DNA of 36,989 nucleotides from an uncultured Myxococcales bacterium. GTDB lineage: Bacteria > Myxococcota_A > UBA9042. This document shows positions 14,531-23,020 of this stretch, in pieces. The stretch lies in the NCBI GenBank assembly GCA_903883645.1, contig CAISBR010000162.1, positions 1-36,989 of the forward strand, written 5' to 3'. The notes below the pieces were generated by a model. The model did not search any database and was not told the origin of the DNA. It saw only the letters and a program-made list of their open reading frames with translations. How positions within the stretch are numbered: the first letter of the stretch is position 1; each line of letters starts with the position of its first letter. The position numbers and the translations under genes were made by a program.

Positions 14531-17326
14531 ATGAAAGTCACTGAAACTCGAGTGTATCAGGGTCCAAACCTGTACGCACACTTCCGCTGTATGCGGCTGA
14601 CCCTTCAGCTCGGCGCGCTCGAGGACTGGCCCAGCGCCAAGATTCCCGGGTTTGTCGATCGGCTGCTCGCGGCGCTGCCAAGTCTCGAAGAACACACGTG
14701 TTCGCCCGGCGTGCGCGGCGGCTTCATCGCGCGGATGCGGCAAGATGGCGAGGGTACTTGGCTGGGCCACGTGCTCGAGCATGTCGTCATCGAGCTGCAG
14801 AACCTGTGTGGCGCCAAGGTCAGCTTTGGCAAGACGCGCGGCACAGGCAAACGTGGCGAATATCACGTTGTTTTTGAGTACGAGGATGCGCGCGCCGGTC
14901 AGGCCGCCCTCGAGCTGGCGCTGCAGCTGCTGCACCACTTGGTGGGCCCCGAGCTGGCGACCGACGCGCACGTGGAGGCCGACTTCGACTTTGCCCACGA
15001 GCTGACGTCGCTGATTCGCGAGGTGCAGCGCCGGGCCCTGGGTCCGTCGACCCTGAGCCTGGTGCACGCGGCAGAGTCACGTGATATTCCGTGGTTGCGC
15101 CTAAACGACTACTCGCTGGTGCAGTTTGGCTACGGCAAGTACCAGCGGCGCATCCAGGCGACCGTAACGAGCGAGACGCGGCATATCGCGGTCGAACTGG
15201 CTTCAGACAAGCAAGAAACCAATAAGATCCTTGGCGATTTGGGCCTGCCCGTGCCCAAGCAAGAGATGGTGTACAGCAAAGAAGAGTGCGCGCGGGCGGT
15301 GCGGCGCGTGGGCTATCCGCTGGTGATTAAGCCGCTAAATGCCAACCATGGCCGCGGCGTGTCGGTCAACCTGACCAACATGGAACAGGTTGAGATCGCG
15401 TACGAAAAGGCCAAGGAGCATAGCCGCGCAGTGCTGGTCGAGTCGTTCATTATCGGCGACGACCACCGCATGTTGGTGGTGAACGGCGAGCTGGTGGCGG
15501 TGGCTAAGCGCGTGCCGGGCCACGTGATTGGCGACGGCGCGCACACGGTCGAGCAGCTGGTCGAGCTGACCAATCGCGATCCGCGCCGCGGCGTGGGTCA
15601 CGAAAAAGTGCTCACGCGCCTCGAGCTGGATCACCAAGGCCTGCGCCTGATGGAAAGCGCGGGCTTCGCCAAAGATAGTGTAATTCCAGAGGGTAAGATC
15701 CTGTATCTGCGCTCGACGGGCAATTTGTCTACGGGCGGCACGGCCATTGATCTGACCGACCAGGTGCACCCCGACAATGCCGAGATGGCGGTGCGGGTGG
15801 CGCAGGCGATCGGTCTCGACGTCATCGGCGTAGACTTCTTAACATCGGATATTACAAGAAGTTATCGCGAAGTGGGCGGCGGCATCTGCGAGGTCAACGC
15901 GGCGCCCGGCTTTCGTATGCATGTGGCACCCAGTGAGGGCAAACCCCGCGATGTGGCTAGCAAAGTCATCGACATGCTGTTCGCCCCAGGCGCGCCCAGT
16001 CGCATCCCTATCGCCGCGATTACGGGTACGAACGGCAAGACGACCACCACGCGCATGCTGGGCCATATCTTTAAGCTCAAAGGCGAAGTTGTGGGCATGA
16101 CCACCACCGATGGCGTGTACATCGACGGGCGGCGCACGGTCGAGGGCGACATGACCGGGCCGCAGTCGGCGCAAATGGTGCTGCGCGATCCGTCGGTTAG
16201 CGTGGCCGTGCTCGAGACGGCGCGCGGTGGCCTGCTGCGCTCGGGTCTGGGTTACAGCCAGCCGGATGTGTCGTGCTGCTTGAACGTGGCCGAAGATCAC
16301 CTTGGACTGGGCGGAGTTGACACCCTTGAGCAGCTCGCGTTCGTCAAGCGCATCCCCATCGAGGTGGCGCGCGAGGCGGTGGTGCTGAACGCCGACGACC
16401 CGCTGTGCCTGGCGATGGCCGACCATAGCGAGGCCAAGCACATCTGGTACGTGACGACGAATCCGCGCAACGCCTTGGTTCGCGAGCACATTCGCTCGGG
16501 CGGCAAGGCGGTCGCGCTCGAAGACGGCATCAATGGCCAGATGATCGCGATTTACGACCGCGGCGCGCATATTCCCCTGCTGTGGACCCACCTTATCCCC
16601 GCTACGCTCGAGGGCAAGGCCATCCACAACGTGCAAAATGCCATGTTTGCGGCGGCGATGGCGGCGGCGATGGGCGTCAAGTTCGACGACATTCGCCACG
16701 GTTTGCGCACCTTCGATACCACCTACTTCCAAGCGCCTGGGCGGATGAACATCTTTGATGGCCTTGGCTTTCGCGTCATCTTGGACTACGGCCACAACGC
16801 CGCCGCGGTCGAGGCCATGTGCACGCTGGCCGATCGGTTGGTGCAGGGCGGGCAGCTGGGCCCCGATGGCAAGCGCGTGGTGGTGCTGTCGGCCCCTGGC
16901 GATCGCCGCAACGAAGACATCATTGGTTTGGCCAAGATCGCCGCCCCGCACTTCGACCAGTTCATCGTGCGCCGCGACGACAATCCCCGTGGCCGCGACC
17001 TCGACGAAGTGCCGCGTTTGTTGCGCGACGGGCTGGTGCAAGCAGGCGTCGATCCCGAGAAAATTACCGTGGTGCAGGGCGAGGTTGAGGCCATTCAGCT
17101 CGCGCTCGACATGTGCCAGCCGGGCGACTTGCTGCTCGCGTTCTGCGATAAGGTCAGTCGGTCGTGGAAGCAGATCATCTACTACCAGCAACAGCGGGCC
17201 GGGCACGCCGAAGCTGCGACCGCTGCAGTCGAAACTACCAGCGAAGAAGAGGACTTGCAGGTCCCCGGTGGCTTAGTCCGCGACGAGCGCGGCGTACGCA
17301 TCCCCAAGGGTGAAGAGGCGGATTAG
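14531..17326 (+). CDS. cphA: Cyanophycin synthetase
   Basis: The 931-residue enzyme makes multi-L-arginyl-poly-L-aspartate by adding Asp and Arg in two ATP-driven steps. The N domain begins VTETRVYQGPNLYAHF, typical of CphA. The ATP-grasp domain (about 215-485) includes VIKPLNANHGRGV, VGHEKVLTRLEL and the metal/ATP end VGGGICEVNAAPGFRMH. The Mur-ligase-like domain (about 490-890) has the P-loop GTNGKTT (499-505), AVLETARGGLLR, NVAEDHLG and ILDYGHNAAAVEAM. The C-terminus ends in an acidic tail of about 30 residues beyond the usual 870-900. The ATG at 14531 is where homology begins; the same frame is open back to 13952 inside the C15-like gene, so upstream residues are spurious. GTG of the next gene overlaps its TAG by one base. 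No cyanophycinase or isoaspartyl dipeptidase gene is visible nearby. Confidence 0.95.
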   Translation: MKVTETRVYQGPNLYAHFRCMRLTLQLGALEDWPSAKIPGFVDRLLAALPSLEEHTCSPGVRGGFIARMRQDGEGTWLGHVLEHVVIELQNLCGAKVSFGKTRGTGKRGEYHVVFEYEDARAGQAALELALQLLHHLVGPELATDAHVEADFDFAHELTSLIREVQRRALGPSTLSLVHAAESRDIPWLRLNDYSLVQFGYGKYQRRIQATVTSETRHIAVELASDKQETNKILGDLGLPVPKQEMVYSKEECARAVRRVGYPLVIKPLNANHGRGVSVNLTNMEQVEIAYEKAKEHSRAVLVESFIIGDDHRMLVVNGELVAVAKRVPGHVIGDGAHTVEQLVELTNRDPRRGVGHEKVLTRLELDHQGLRLMESAGFAKDSVIPEGKILYLRSTGNLSTGGTAIDLTDQVHPDNAEMAVRVAQAIGLDVIGVDFLTSDITRSYREVGGGICEVNAAPGFRMHVAPSEGKPRDVASKVIDMLFAPGAPSRIPIAAITGTNGKTTTTRMLGHIFKLKGEVVGMTTTDGVYIDGRRTVEGDMTGPQSAQMVLRDPSVSVAVLETARGGLLRSGLGYSQPDVSCCLNVAEDHLGLGGVDTLEQLAFVKRIPIEVAREAVVLNADDPLCLAMADHSEAKHIWYVTTNPRNALVREHIRSGGKAVALEDGINGQMIAIYDRGAHIPLLWTHLIPATLEGKAIHNVQNAMFAAAMAAAMGVKFDDIRHGLRTFDTTYFQAPGRMNIFDGLGFRVILDYGHNAAAVEAMCTLADRLVQGGQLGPDGKRVVVLSAPGDRRNEDIIGLAKIAAPHFDQFIVRRDDNPRGRDLDEVPRLLRDGLVQAGVDPEKITVVQGEVEAIQLALDMCQPGDLLLAFCDKVSRSWKQIIYYQQQRAGHAEAATAAVETTSEEEDLQVPGGLVRDERGVRIPKGEEAD

Positions 17327-19032
17327 TGCGGACTCTAGACGGCGGCCGGCGCCTGACCGGACCCAATTTCCTGCTGCCCTGCGAGGGCGCGGCCGTCGAA
17401 GTCACGTTCGATCCTGATGAGTTACCCAGTCGGGCCAAGGCGACCTGGCTGCGGCGGGCCACGGCGATGCTGCGGGGTATCGGGTGGCAAGAACGCGGTT
17501 TTACAGTGCAATGGCGGCTGCGACGCCACGCGACGGGTGCGAGCTGGGCCTTTTCGGCGCCCATCGACCAGTTGCTCGTCGCCGCCGATATTGCGGAATA
17601 TGCTGTTGATCCAAAGCCTTTGGGCACATGGCGCCAGGCCCGCCAGACCCTAATCGAGCGGAGCCACGCCGAGGCCAACTCCAAGCTCGAGCGGCTACAG
17701 CACTGGGCGCGCCAGCACGGCGTGGCCTTCCTGTGGGACACAGAGGTCGTTTCGCTAGGACTGGGACCCAGTTGCCTGTGCTGGCCCATCGGCGACTTGC
17801 CCGAACCCGAGGAGCTGGAGCCCGAGCGGTTTGACCGCATCCCGTCGGCGTATGTGACTGGTACCAATGGCAAAACTACCACGGCGCGGCTGCTGTCGAA
17901 GATGGCGCGCTGTGCCAACCTGCACGTGGGCACCACCACCACCGATGGCTGGGGCATCGACGGCGTGATGATCGAAGGCGGCGACTGGACGGGGCCGGGT
18001 GCGGCGCGAAAAGTTCTTCGTGATCCACGGGTTGAGCTAGCTGTGCTCGAGGCGGCGCGCGGTGGTCTGCTGCGGCGCGGGCTGGCCCACACCATGGCCG
18101 ACGTGGCGATCGTGACCAACGCGAGCGACGATCACCTGGGCGAGTGGGGCATCGACACGGTCGCCGACATGCTGCGCGCCAAGCTGGTAGTGGCCCAGGG
18201 GATTCGCAGCGGCGGCGTGCTGGTGGCCAACGCCGATAACCCGCCTAGTGTCGACGTGTTGCGCAACCCAGGTGCGGTGCCAGAGGGCATCGACATCGCC
18301 TGGTTCGGCTTGTCGCCGTTTTCAGACATGCTGCAGCAAGCCATGAAAACGCCGAGCGAAGTCGCCTTTGCCCGCGACGGCAAGCTGGTGTGGCAGCGCG
18401 GTACGCACCTGGTGCATGTGGTCGACGTCGCCGAAGTACCGATTTGTTTTGGTGGTTCGGCATGCCACAACATCGAAAATGCCCTTGCCGCTATCTTAGG
18501 CGCGCACGCCATGGGCCTGCCGTGGGAGGCGATTCGCGAGGGCCTGCGCACCTTTACGTCCAATGTCTACGACAATCCGGGCCGCGCCAATGTGTTCGCG
18601 CTGAACGGCGCCAAGGTGGTGGTCGATTTTGCCCATAACCCCGACGGCATCCGCCATATCGTGGCGCTGGCCAAGGCGATTCCCGCGGCGCGATGCCTAA
18701 TTACGCTGGGGCAAGCGGGCGACCGCAGCGATCAGGCCTTTGCCGACTTAGTCGACCAAGCGGTACAGCTGGGCGCTGATCACTATGTGCTCAAAGAATC
18801 GCTGCATTACCTGCGCGGCCGGGCGCTTGGCGAAGTGACCGGGCACATGCGGGCTCGCCTATTGCAACATGGCGTATCTGAACGACAAATTAGCGTTGCA
18901 ATGGACGAAGGCGCCGCTTTAGACCATGCTTTGGTCTGGCTGCGGCCGGGCGACCTGCTTGTGCTGCTGATCCACGATGATTTTGCTGCTGCCCTTGCCC
19001 GCCTACAGGCAGCCGGAGCCCTTCCCGCATGA
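17326..19032 (+). CDS. Mur-ligase-family paralogue of cyanophycin synthetase lacking ATP-grasp
   Basis: The 568-residue protein repeats the C-terminal half of its upstream neighbour. It has P-loop GTNGKTTTARLL (179-190), HVGTTTTDGWGIDG, AVLEAARGGLLRRGL, NASDDHLGEWG and VVVDFAHNPDG, all in CphA Mur-domain order. The ATP-grasp domain is absent. Residues 1-170 are short and variable but start LTGPNFLLPCEGAAVEV, echoing the GPNLYAHF start of the CphA N domain, so a remnant of that domain may remain. It starts at GTG 17326, overlapping the cphA stop by one base, with GAGG upstream. Its own stop overlaps the transporter ATG. It might perform a single ligation step, assist CphA as a partner subunit, or make a different Asp/Arg-type conjugate. 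Gene duplication followed by domain loss is the simplest origin. Confidence 0.8.
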   Translation: MRTLDGGRRLTGPNFLLPCEGAAVEVTFDPDELPSRAKATWLRRATAMLRGIGWQERGFTVQWRLRRHATGASWAFSAPIDQLLVAADIAEYAVDPKPLGTWRQARQTLIERSHAEANSKLERLQHWARQHGVAFLWDTEVVSLGLGPSCLCWPIGDLPEPEELEPERFDRIPSAYVTGTNGKTTTARLLSKMARCANLHVGTTTTDGWGIDGVMIEGGDWTGPGAARKVLRDPRVELAVLEAARGGLLRRGLAHTMADVAIVTNASDDHLGEWGIDTVADMLRAKLVVAQGIRSGGVLVANADNPPSVDVLRNPGAVPEGIDIAWFGLSPFSDMLQQAMKTPSEVAFARDGKLVWQRGTHLVHVVDVAEVPICFGGSACHNIENALAAILGAHAMGLPWEAIREGLRTFTSNVYDNPGRANVFALNGAKVVVDFAHNPDGIRHIVALAKAIPAARCLITLGQAGDRSDQAFADLVDQAVQLGADHYVLKESLHYLRGRALGEVTGHMRARLLQHGVSERQISVAMDEGAALDHALVWLRPGDLLVLLIHDDFAAALARLQAAGALPA

Positions 19033-20279
19033 CCGCTTCCCCAGCCCCGACGCGGCTCTCGCGCGCCACCCTCGGCATCGTTTTTGCTACCGTTTTTATG
19101 GACTTATTAGGCTTCGGCCTGATCATCCCCATCCAGTCGTACTACGCCGAGTCATTCGGCGCACGGCCCGCGGTCGTCACCCTCATCGGCGCGGCCTACT
19201 CGCTGATGCAGTTCGTGTTCATGCCGTTTTGGGGCCGCCTGTCGGACCGCATCGGCCGCCGCCCGGTCATGCTGTTCTCGATTTTCATTTCGTTTAGCGG
19301 CTTTATGCTTTTCGCGTACGCCAATTCGCTGTGGATGCTTTTCGCCGCGCGCATGCTCGCCGGCTTCGGCAACGCCAACATCGGCGCCGCCCAGGCCGTC
19401 ATCGCCGACTCGACCGGCCCCGAAGATCGCGCCAAGGGCATGGGCATGATCGGCATGGCCTTTGGCCTCGGCTTTGTAATTGGCCCCGCCTTGGGTGGCA
19501 CGCTTGGCCAGTATAGCCTTGCCGCGCCTGCACTTGCCGCCGCCGGACTGTCGGCCGCCAACTGGATTTGGGCCTACTTCATGCTGCCCGAGACGCGCCG
19601 CCCCGGTGCCGAGGCCGAGCGCAAGCACCACACCGAGGTGCGCAAAGAGATCCTGGGCATTAGCCAAGTGCAGCGCCTGATGGTGATTTCGCTGGTGATT
19701 ACTACCGGTTTCGCCCTGATGGAGCAGGTGCTGGCCATGTACATCGAGCGCGCCTTCGTGCCCGAGGCGCTGGTGCCGGCCACGGCGGCGCTGGGCCACC
19801 GGACTGCAACCAAGCTATTTACCTACACAATGCTCAGTGTCGGCCTGACGATGGCGGTGGTGCAAGGCGGGTTTATAGGCCGCCTGGCGCGCAAGTATGG
19901 AGAGGCCAAGCTGATTACCGTCGGCTCGGCGCTGCTGGTGGTGGGCATGGTGGCGATGCCGCTCATGGGCGAGACGGGGCTGTTTCCGCTGATGGTGCTG
20001 GCGAATATGCTGCTGGCGGTCGGTTCGGGCATTACCACGCCGTCGGTCACGGGCCTGCTATCGCGGTCGGTGGGGCCCGATCGGCAAGGCGCGGCGCTGG
20101 GTTTGGGCCAGTCGATGTCGGCCTTGGGGCGCGTGCTGGGTCCGGCAGCGGCGGGCCTGCTGCTCGAAGTCGGCCTGCGCGTGCCGTTTTGGGTGGGCGG
20201 GCTGCTGGTGGCGGTGGGTGTGGTCGTGTCGCGCGGGCTGCGGCAGCCAGAACCGGGCGGCGGGCAGCACGGCCATTAG
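19029..20279 (+). CDS. MFS transporter, TCR/Tet-like drug:H+ antiporter type
   Basis: The 416-residue protein has 12 predicted hydrophobic segments and the major-facilitator signatures: DLLGFGLIIPI in TM1, loop motif A GRLSDRIGRRPV after TM2, RMLAGFGNANIGAAQA in TM4 and GxxxGPxxGG (GLGFVIGPALGG) in TM5. This resembles the TetA-like branch of inner-membrane multidrug exporters. Its ATG overlaps the Mur-ligase-paralogue stop (ATGA), so it is co-transcribed with cphA. The context suggests a substrate linked to cyanophycin metabolism, such as Arg/Asp or a dipeptide, but the family alone says only proton-coupled small-molecule transport. The gene ends 165 bases before the convergent GspF-like gene. 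Confidence 0.88.
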   Translation: MTASPAPTRLSRATLGIVFATVFMDLLGFGLIIPIQSYYAESFGARPAVVTLIGAAYSLMQFVFMPFWGRLSDRIGRRPVMLFSIFISFSGFMLFAYANSLWMLFAARMLAGFGNANIGAAQAVIADSTGPEDRAKGMGMIGMAFGLGFVIGPALGGTLGQYSLAAPALAAAGLSAANWIWAYFMLPETRRPGAEAERKHHTEVRKEILGISQVQRLMVISLVITTGFALMEQVLAMYIERAFVPEALVPATAALGHRTATKLFTYTMLSVGLTMAVVQGGFIGRLARKYGEAKLITVGSALLVVGMVAMPLMGETGLFPLMVLANMLLAVGSGITTPSVTGLLSRSVGPDRQGAALGLGQSMSALGRVLGPAAAGLLLEVGLRVPFWVGGLLVAVGVVVSRGLRQPEPGGGQHGH

Positions 20280-20380
20280 CTAGCTAGATTCTCACACTGG
20301 CGCGCGAAACTTTGGATACTAGACGGGATCTACGTCGCGGCGCGGCGAGTCGGCTGTAAAGACGCGAGCTTGCGCCCCAC

Positions 20381-20446
20381 AAAAAGGACAGGGCCGCCCA
20401 CAGAAACCCCAATGCGATCGGATCGTTCGTTCTGGGCGGCGCTGTC
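20381..20446 (-). terminator. Rho-independent terminator of the minus-strand GspF-like gene
   Basis: Bases 20387-20400 (GACAGGGCCGCCCA) and 20433-20446 (TGGGCGGCGCTGTC) form a 14-bp stem with one mismatch, around a 32-base loop. Read on the minus strand, the stem is followed at once by CTTTTT (20381-20386). The stem includes the TGA of the GspF-like gene. The convergent MFS gene ends about 110 bases away, and the same stem could also slow transcription from that side, though without a T-run on the plus strand. Confidence 0.7.
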
Positions 20447-21683
20447 ACTCTTTCTTCAGCAAGCTCGGCAGCGTCTGCTCTAACTCGCGGCGCAGCTGTT
20501 CGCCCTCTTCGCCAGGGATCGCCGAGAACGGATCGCTAACCATCTTCGTCACTTGACTGATAAGCGACCAGACCACCACACCAATGGCCACGGCGGTAAT
20601 CAGCCCGCGCAGCAGCTGCGTCGCCCGCTTGAGCCCCACCGTCAGTCGCTCGCGGGCTTCACCGGCCAATTCGCCAAATATTTCAGGAAGATGCCCGCTA
20701 CGCTCCGCCGCTGCGACCCGCTCCTTAGTCTTAGGCGGCGGCGCCGGCCACTGCGGCACACTGTCCGACAGCGACAAAGTGCGCAAACTTTGCAGCGTTT
20801 TCTGCATGGCGCGCGCTGTCACCGCTTCGCCCGGCGCGGCACCGGCCAGCTCGAGCGCGCGCCCCAGCGGCAGCCCGGCCTGCAGACTCATCGCCAGCAC
20901 GTCGAACACCAGCGAATACCTGCGCGCCCGCAGCAAAAAGCCCATGCCGGGCGCGGGTTCAAGCCGCCCCAGACCATCCCACAGCCGCGGCGAGCGCTGC
21001 AGCTTTTGTAGCCCCACGTACGCGCCAAGGCCGCAAGCCAGCATGATGCCTACCGAAACCGACACGTCGGCCAAGTAAGCACCGATCCCTTGGGTAAACA
21101 GCAGCTGCACCGGCGACAGCAGCACCGACGAGATCACCAAGAAAGCCGGATAACTAAGGCTACCAAGCAGTTGCGTACGAAGATCGGCCGCGTGGGCATG
21201 GCGCGCTGCCAGCCGGGTCGCCACCTCGGGCAGCTTGCCCGTGTGCTGCGCCGCCTCGATCATCGCCAGGTCAATGGCATCGAAGTGCCCGGGCAGCCTC
21301 TGCATTTCGCCCAGCAGCTCGCCGCCAGCCGCCAGCCGTTGCGCCAGGGTCATCAGCGCCGCGCCGCCCTTGCCGCCGATTACCGCCGCCGCGTGCTCCA
21401 GCGCCTCGGGCAGGGGCACTCCAGAGCGGGCCATGCGCTCCAGCTGCACAAACATCTGCTGGCGATCGCGGGCCGACAGCCACACCGTCGCCGTCTTCGT
21501 ACTCGGCAGTGGTGGCCTCTGCTTGGCTACCGGGGCCGGCTGGGGCACTACCGGTTGCGGGGGCGCCGTTTTTTCGACCACAGATTTCGCCTCGACCGGC
21601 GCTTTGGCCTTGGCGATGACCACGCCGCAGAACATGCACTCGGCGGCCTCGGGCTGATTGGCTTGGCAGCGCGGGCAGATCAC
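20445..21683 (-). CDS. GspF/PilC-like inner-membrane protein with N-terminal zinc ribbon
   Basis: The 412-residue protein starts with a zinc ribbon, CPRC at residues 3-6 and CMFC at 16-19. A Pro/Val/Ala linker (25-65) follows, and then two repeats of the type II secretion F domain. The first (about 70-190) contains MARSGVPLPEALEHAA and MIEAAQHTGKLPEVATRLA. The second (about 255-370) contains MSLQAGLPLGRALELAG and ERVAAAERSGHLPEIFGELA. Hydrophobic segments lie near residues 190, 215 and 375. F proteins sit in the inner membrane and support pilus or pseudopilus assembly with an ATPase; none of the other T2SS/T4P genes is present here. GTG at 21683 overlaps the upstream stop (GTGA), with GAGG 6 bases before; the longer frame to 21722 is rejected. 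The zinc ribbon on an F protein is unusual. Confidence 0.8.
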   Translation of the reverse strand: MICPRCQANQPEAAECMFCGVVIAKAKAPVEAKSVVEKTAPPQPVVPQPAPVAKQRPPLPSTKTATVWLSARDRQQMFVQLERMARSGVPLPEALEHAAAVIGGKGGAALMTLAQRLAAGGELLGEMQRLPGHFDAIDLAMIEAAQHTGKLPEVATRLAARHAHAADLRTQLLGSLSYPAFLVISSVLLSPVQLLFTQGIGAYLADVSVSVGIMLACGLGAYVGLQKLQRSPRLWDGLGRLEPAPGMGFLLRARRYSLVFDVLAMSLQAGLPLGRALELAGAAPGEAVTARAMQKTLQSLRTLSLSDSVPQWPAPPPKTKERVAAAERSGHLPEIFGELAGEARERLTVGLKRATQLLRGLITAVAIGVVVWSLISQVTKMVSDPFSAIPGEEGEQLRRELEQTLPSLLKKE

Positions 21684-22633
21684 GCTTTGCCTCGCGTGGG
21701 GCGGGCAGCGGGCGATTGCCACGAGCCGGGGCGGGCGTCGGCGCCGTCAACGCGAACAAGGTCGCACATGGCCGAAAGTCGTGAGAAAATCCGCGGGCCA
21801 ACCCGCGAGCCAATGCCTTCGACGTCGAGACTGTCGGCCGACTTGTCGAGCGCGCGCACAAATTTGCTCGCGGCATTGGCATCGGCGGGGGCACTGGGCT
21901 CAGCAAAGGCGTAATTCGTGGCAAAAAATGTAACGCCGCCGCGGTTGTAGCGACCGGCGACTAGGGCGTCGAGCACGCCCACCTCCCATTCGCTGGCGCG
22001 GCCTTTGCCCAACTCGTCGATCAGCAGCACTTCGACATCGACGAGCGGCGCGATCAGCTGCGCCTCGCCCTTGCCCTCTTGAAAGCCGGCTTTGAGCGAC
22101 CACAAAAGCTGCGAGAAATCCGTAAAATGCACCGCCACGCCGTACTCAAGCGTCAGGGCACGGGCCAGAGACACCATCAGGTGCGTCTTGCCGGTACCGG
22201 GCGGCCCCGACAGGGCCAAACCCCGCAGCCCGCGAGGCAGTTTTCCGCCGGGCAGCACGCCGTTGCGGTCCAGATGCGCCAAGAACGCGCCGACCCGCAT
22301 GTGCGCATCGCGCTGGCTGGGCGTCTTGGGCAGGTAGCTCGCCAGCGTCGCCTGCACGAACTGGGCCGGAAGCTGAGCAGAGTTAAACAGTTGCACGCGG
22401 CGGCGCAGATCGCGCAGGGCGCATGGCGTCTGCACTTCGTAGCCCTTGGCATCGCGGCCCGGCCGGTAACCGGTGCCGCGGCAAGTGCTGCAACCCATGA
22501 TGTGGTCACAGACTTTGGCTTGGATGACGGCGCCCGCAATGTCGACGACGCTGTCGTGGCCGCCACAGATGGGGCAGTCGGACTCGGTCTCGGCGGGGCA
22601 AGTAAGGCGGGCGATAGGCTGGGCGATACTCAT
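21680..22633 (-). CDS. DnaC/IstB-like AAA+ ATPase with DnaJ-type zinc finger
   Basis: The 317-residue protein has an N-terminal cysteine module with CPIC (20-23), Cys42 and CSTCRGTGY (48-56), the last matching the CxxCxGxG zinc motif of DnaJ. The AAA+ domain has Walker A GPPGTGKT (143-150), Walker B VLLIDE (202-207), sensor-1 Asn240 in FFATNY and an Arg-bearing GPRIFSRL segment. This ATPase order is that of DnaC-type helicase loaders and IstB-like proteins. No transposase or replication gene adjoins it, so it is not an insertion-sequence remnant. It is translationally coupled (GTGA) to the GspF-like gene, which hints at a shared process rather than replication. The ATG at 22633 has only a weak Shine-Dalgarno. 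The function is unproven. Confidence 0.75.
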   Translation of the reverse strand: MSIAQPIARLTCPAETESDCPICGGHDSVVDIAGAVIQAKVCDHIMGCSTCRGTGYRPGRDAKGYEVQTPCALRDLRRRVQLFNSAQLPAQFVQATLASYLPKTPSQRDAHMRVGAFLAHLDRNGVLPGGKLPRGLRGLALSGPPGTGKTHLMVSLARALTLEYGVAVHFTDFSQLLWSLKAGFQEGKGEAQLIAPLVDVEVLLIDELGKGRASEWEVGVLDALVAGRYNRGGVTFFATNYAFAEPSAPADANAASKFVRALDKSADSLDVEGIGSRVGPRIFSRLSAMCDLVRVDGADARPGSWQSPAARPTRGKA

Positions 22634-22760
22634 GACCGCAAGCGTAGCACGAACTTTTGAGCGGCGGGAGGCACCCTGCGCTCGGGCAACTTTGACGGCG
22701 ACTGCCGCTCGCAGCTAGCCTTGCACCGTGCCGCCGCATCTGGCGCAGTTGGACACCCGC

Positions 22761-23018
22761 ATGGCCATCAAGCTAAGCAAACCCGACCACCAGCAACTTG
22801 TGGGTTCGATCCGCCGCTACTTCGACGAAAACTTGGAGCCGGTGGGCGACTTGCAAGCCGGTCTGCTGCTCGATTTTGTGCTTCGCGAAGTGGGGCCGGC
22901 CATTTACAACAAGGCCGTGCTCGACGCGCAGGCCCGTATCCTTAACCACGTGACCGACTTGCCCGGCGAAGTCTACGAGCGCGAAGGCGACTACTGGACC
23001 AGCAAGGGCAAAAAGTAG
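22761..23018 (+). CDS. DUF2164 family protein
   Basis: The 85-residue protein begins MAIKLSKPDHQQLVGSI, with YFDENLE, LLLDFVLREVGPAIYN and a final EREGDYW. These match the conserved blocks of the short DUF2164 family, whose function is unknown. I chose the ATG at 22761, where homology starts; a GTG at 22728 is possible but has no support. There is no signal or membrane segment. It is divergent from the AAA+ gene across 127 bases and converges on the DUF2786 gene with only two bases between stops. A weak promoter-like pair lies in the divergent gap (TTGACG near 22692, TAGCCT about 18 bases on). Confidence 0.8.
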   Translation: MAIKLSKPDHQQLVGSIRRYFDENLEPVGDLQAGLLLDFVLREVGPAIYNKAVLDAQARILNHVTDLPGEVYEREGDYWTSKGKK

Positions 23019-23020
23019 CC

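Noticed and set aside
15839..17206. Minus-strand frame of 455 codons opposite cphA
   Set aside because: It is antisense to the highly conserved Mur-ligase domain and shows no recognisable motif.
21680..22633. IstB of an insertion sequence
   Set aside because: No IstA transposase or terminal inverted repeats are nearby, and the zinc module and coupling to a GspF-like gene argue against a mobile element.
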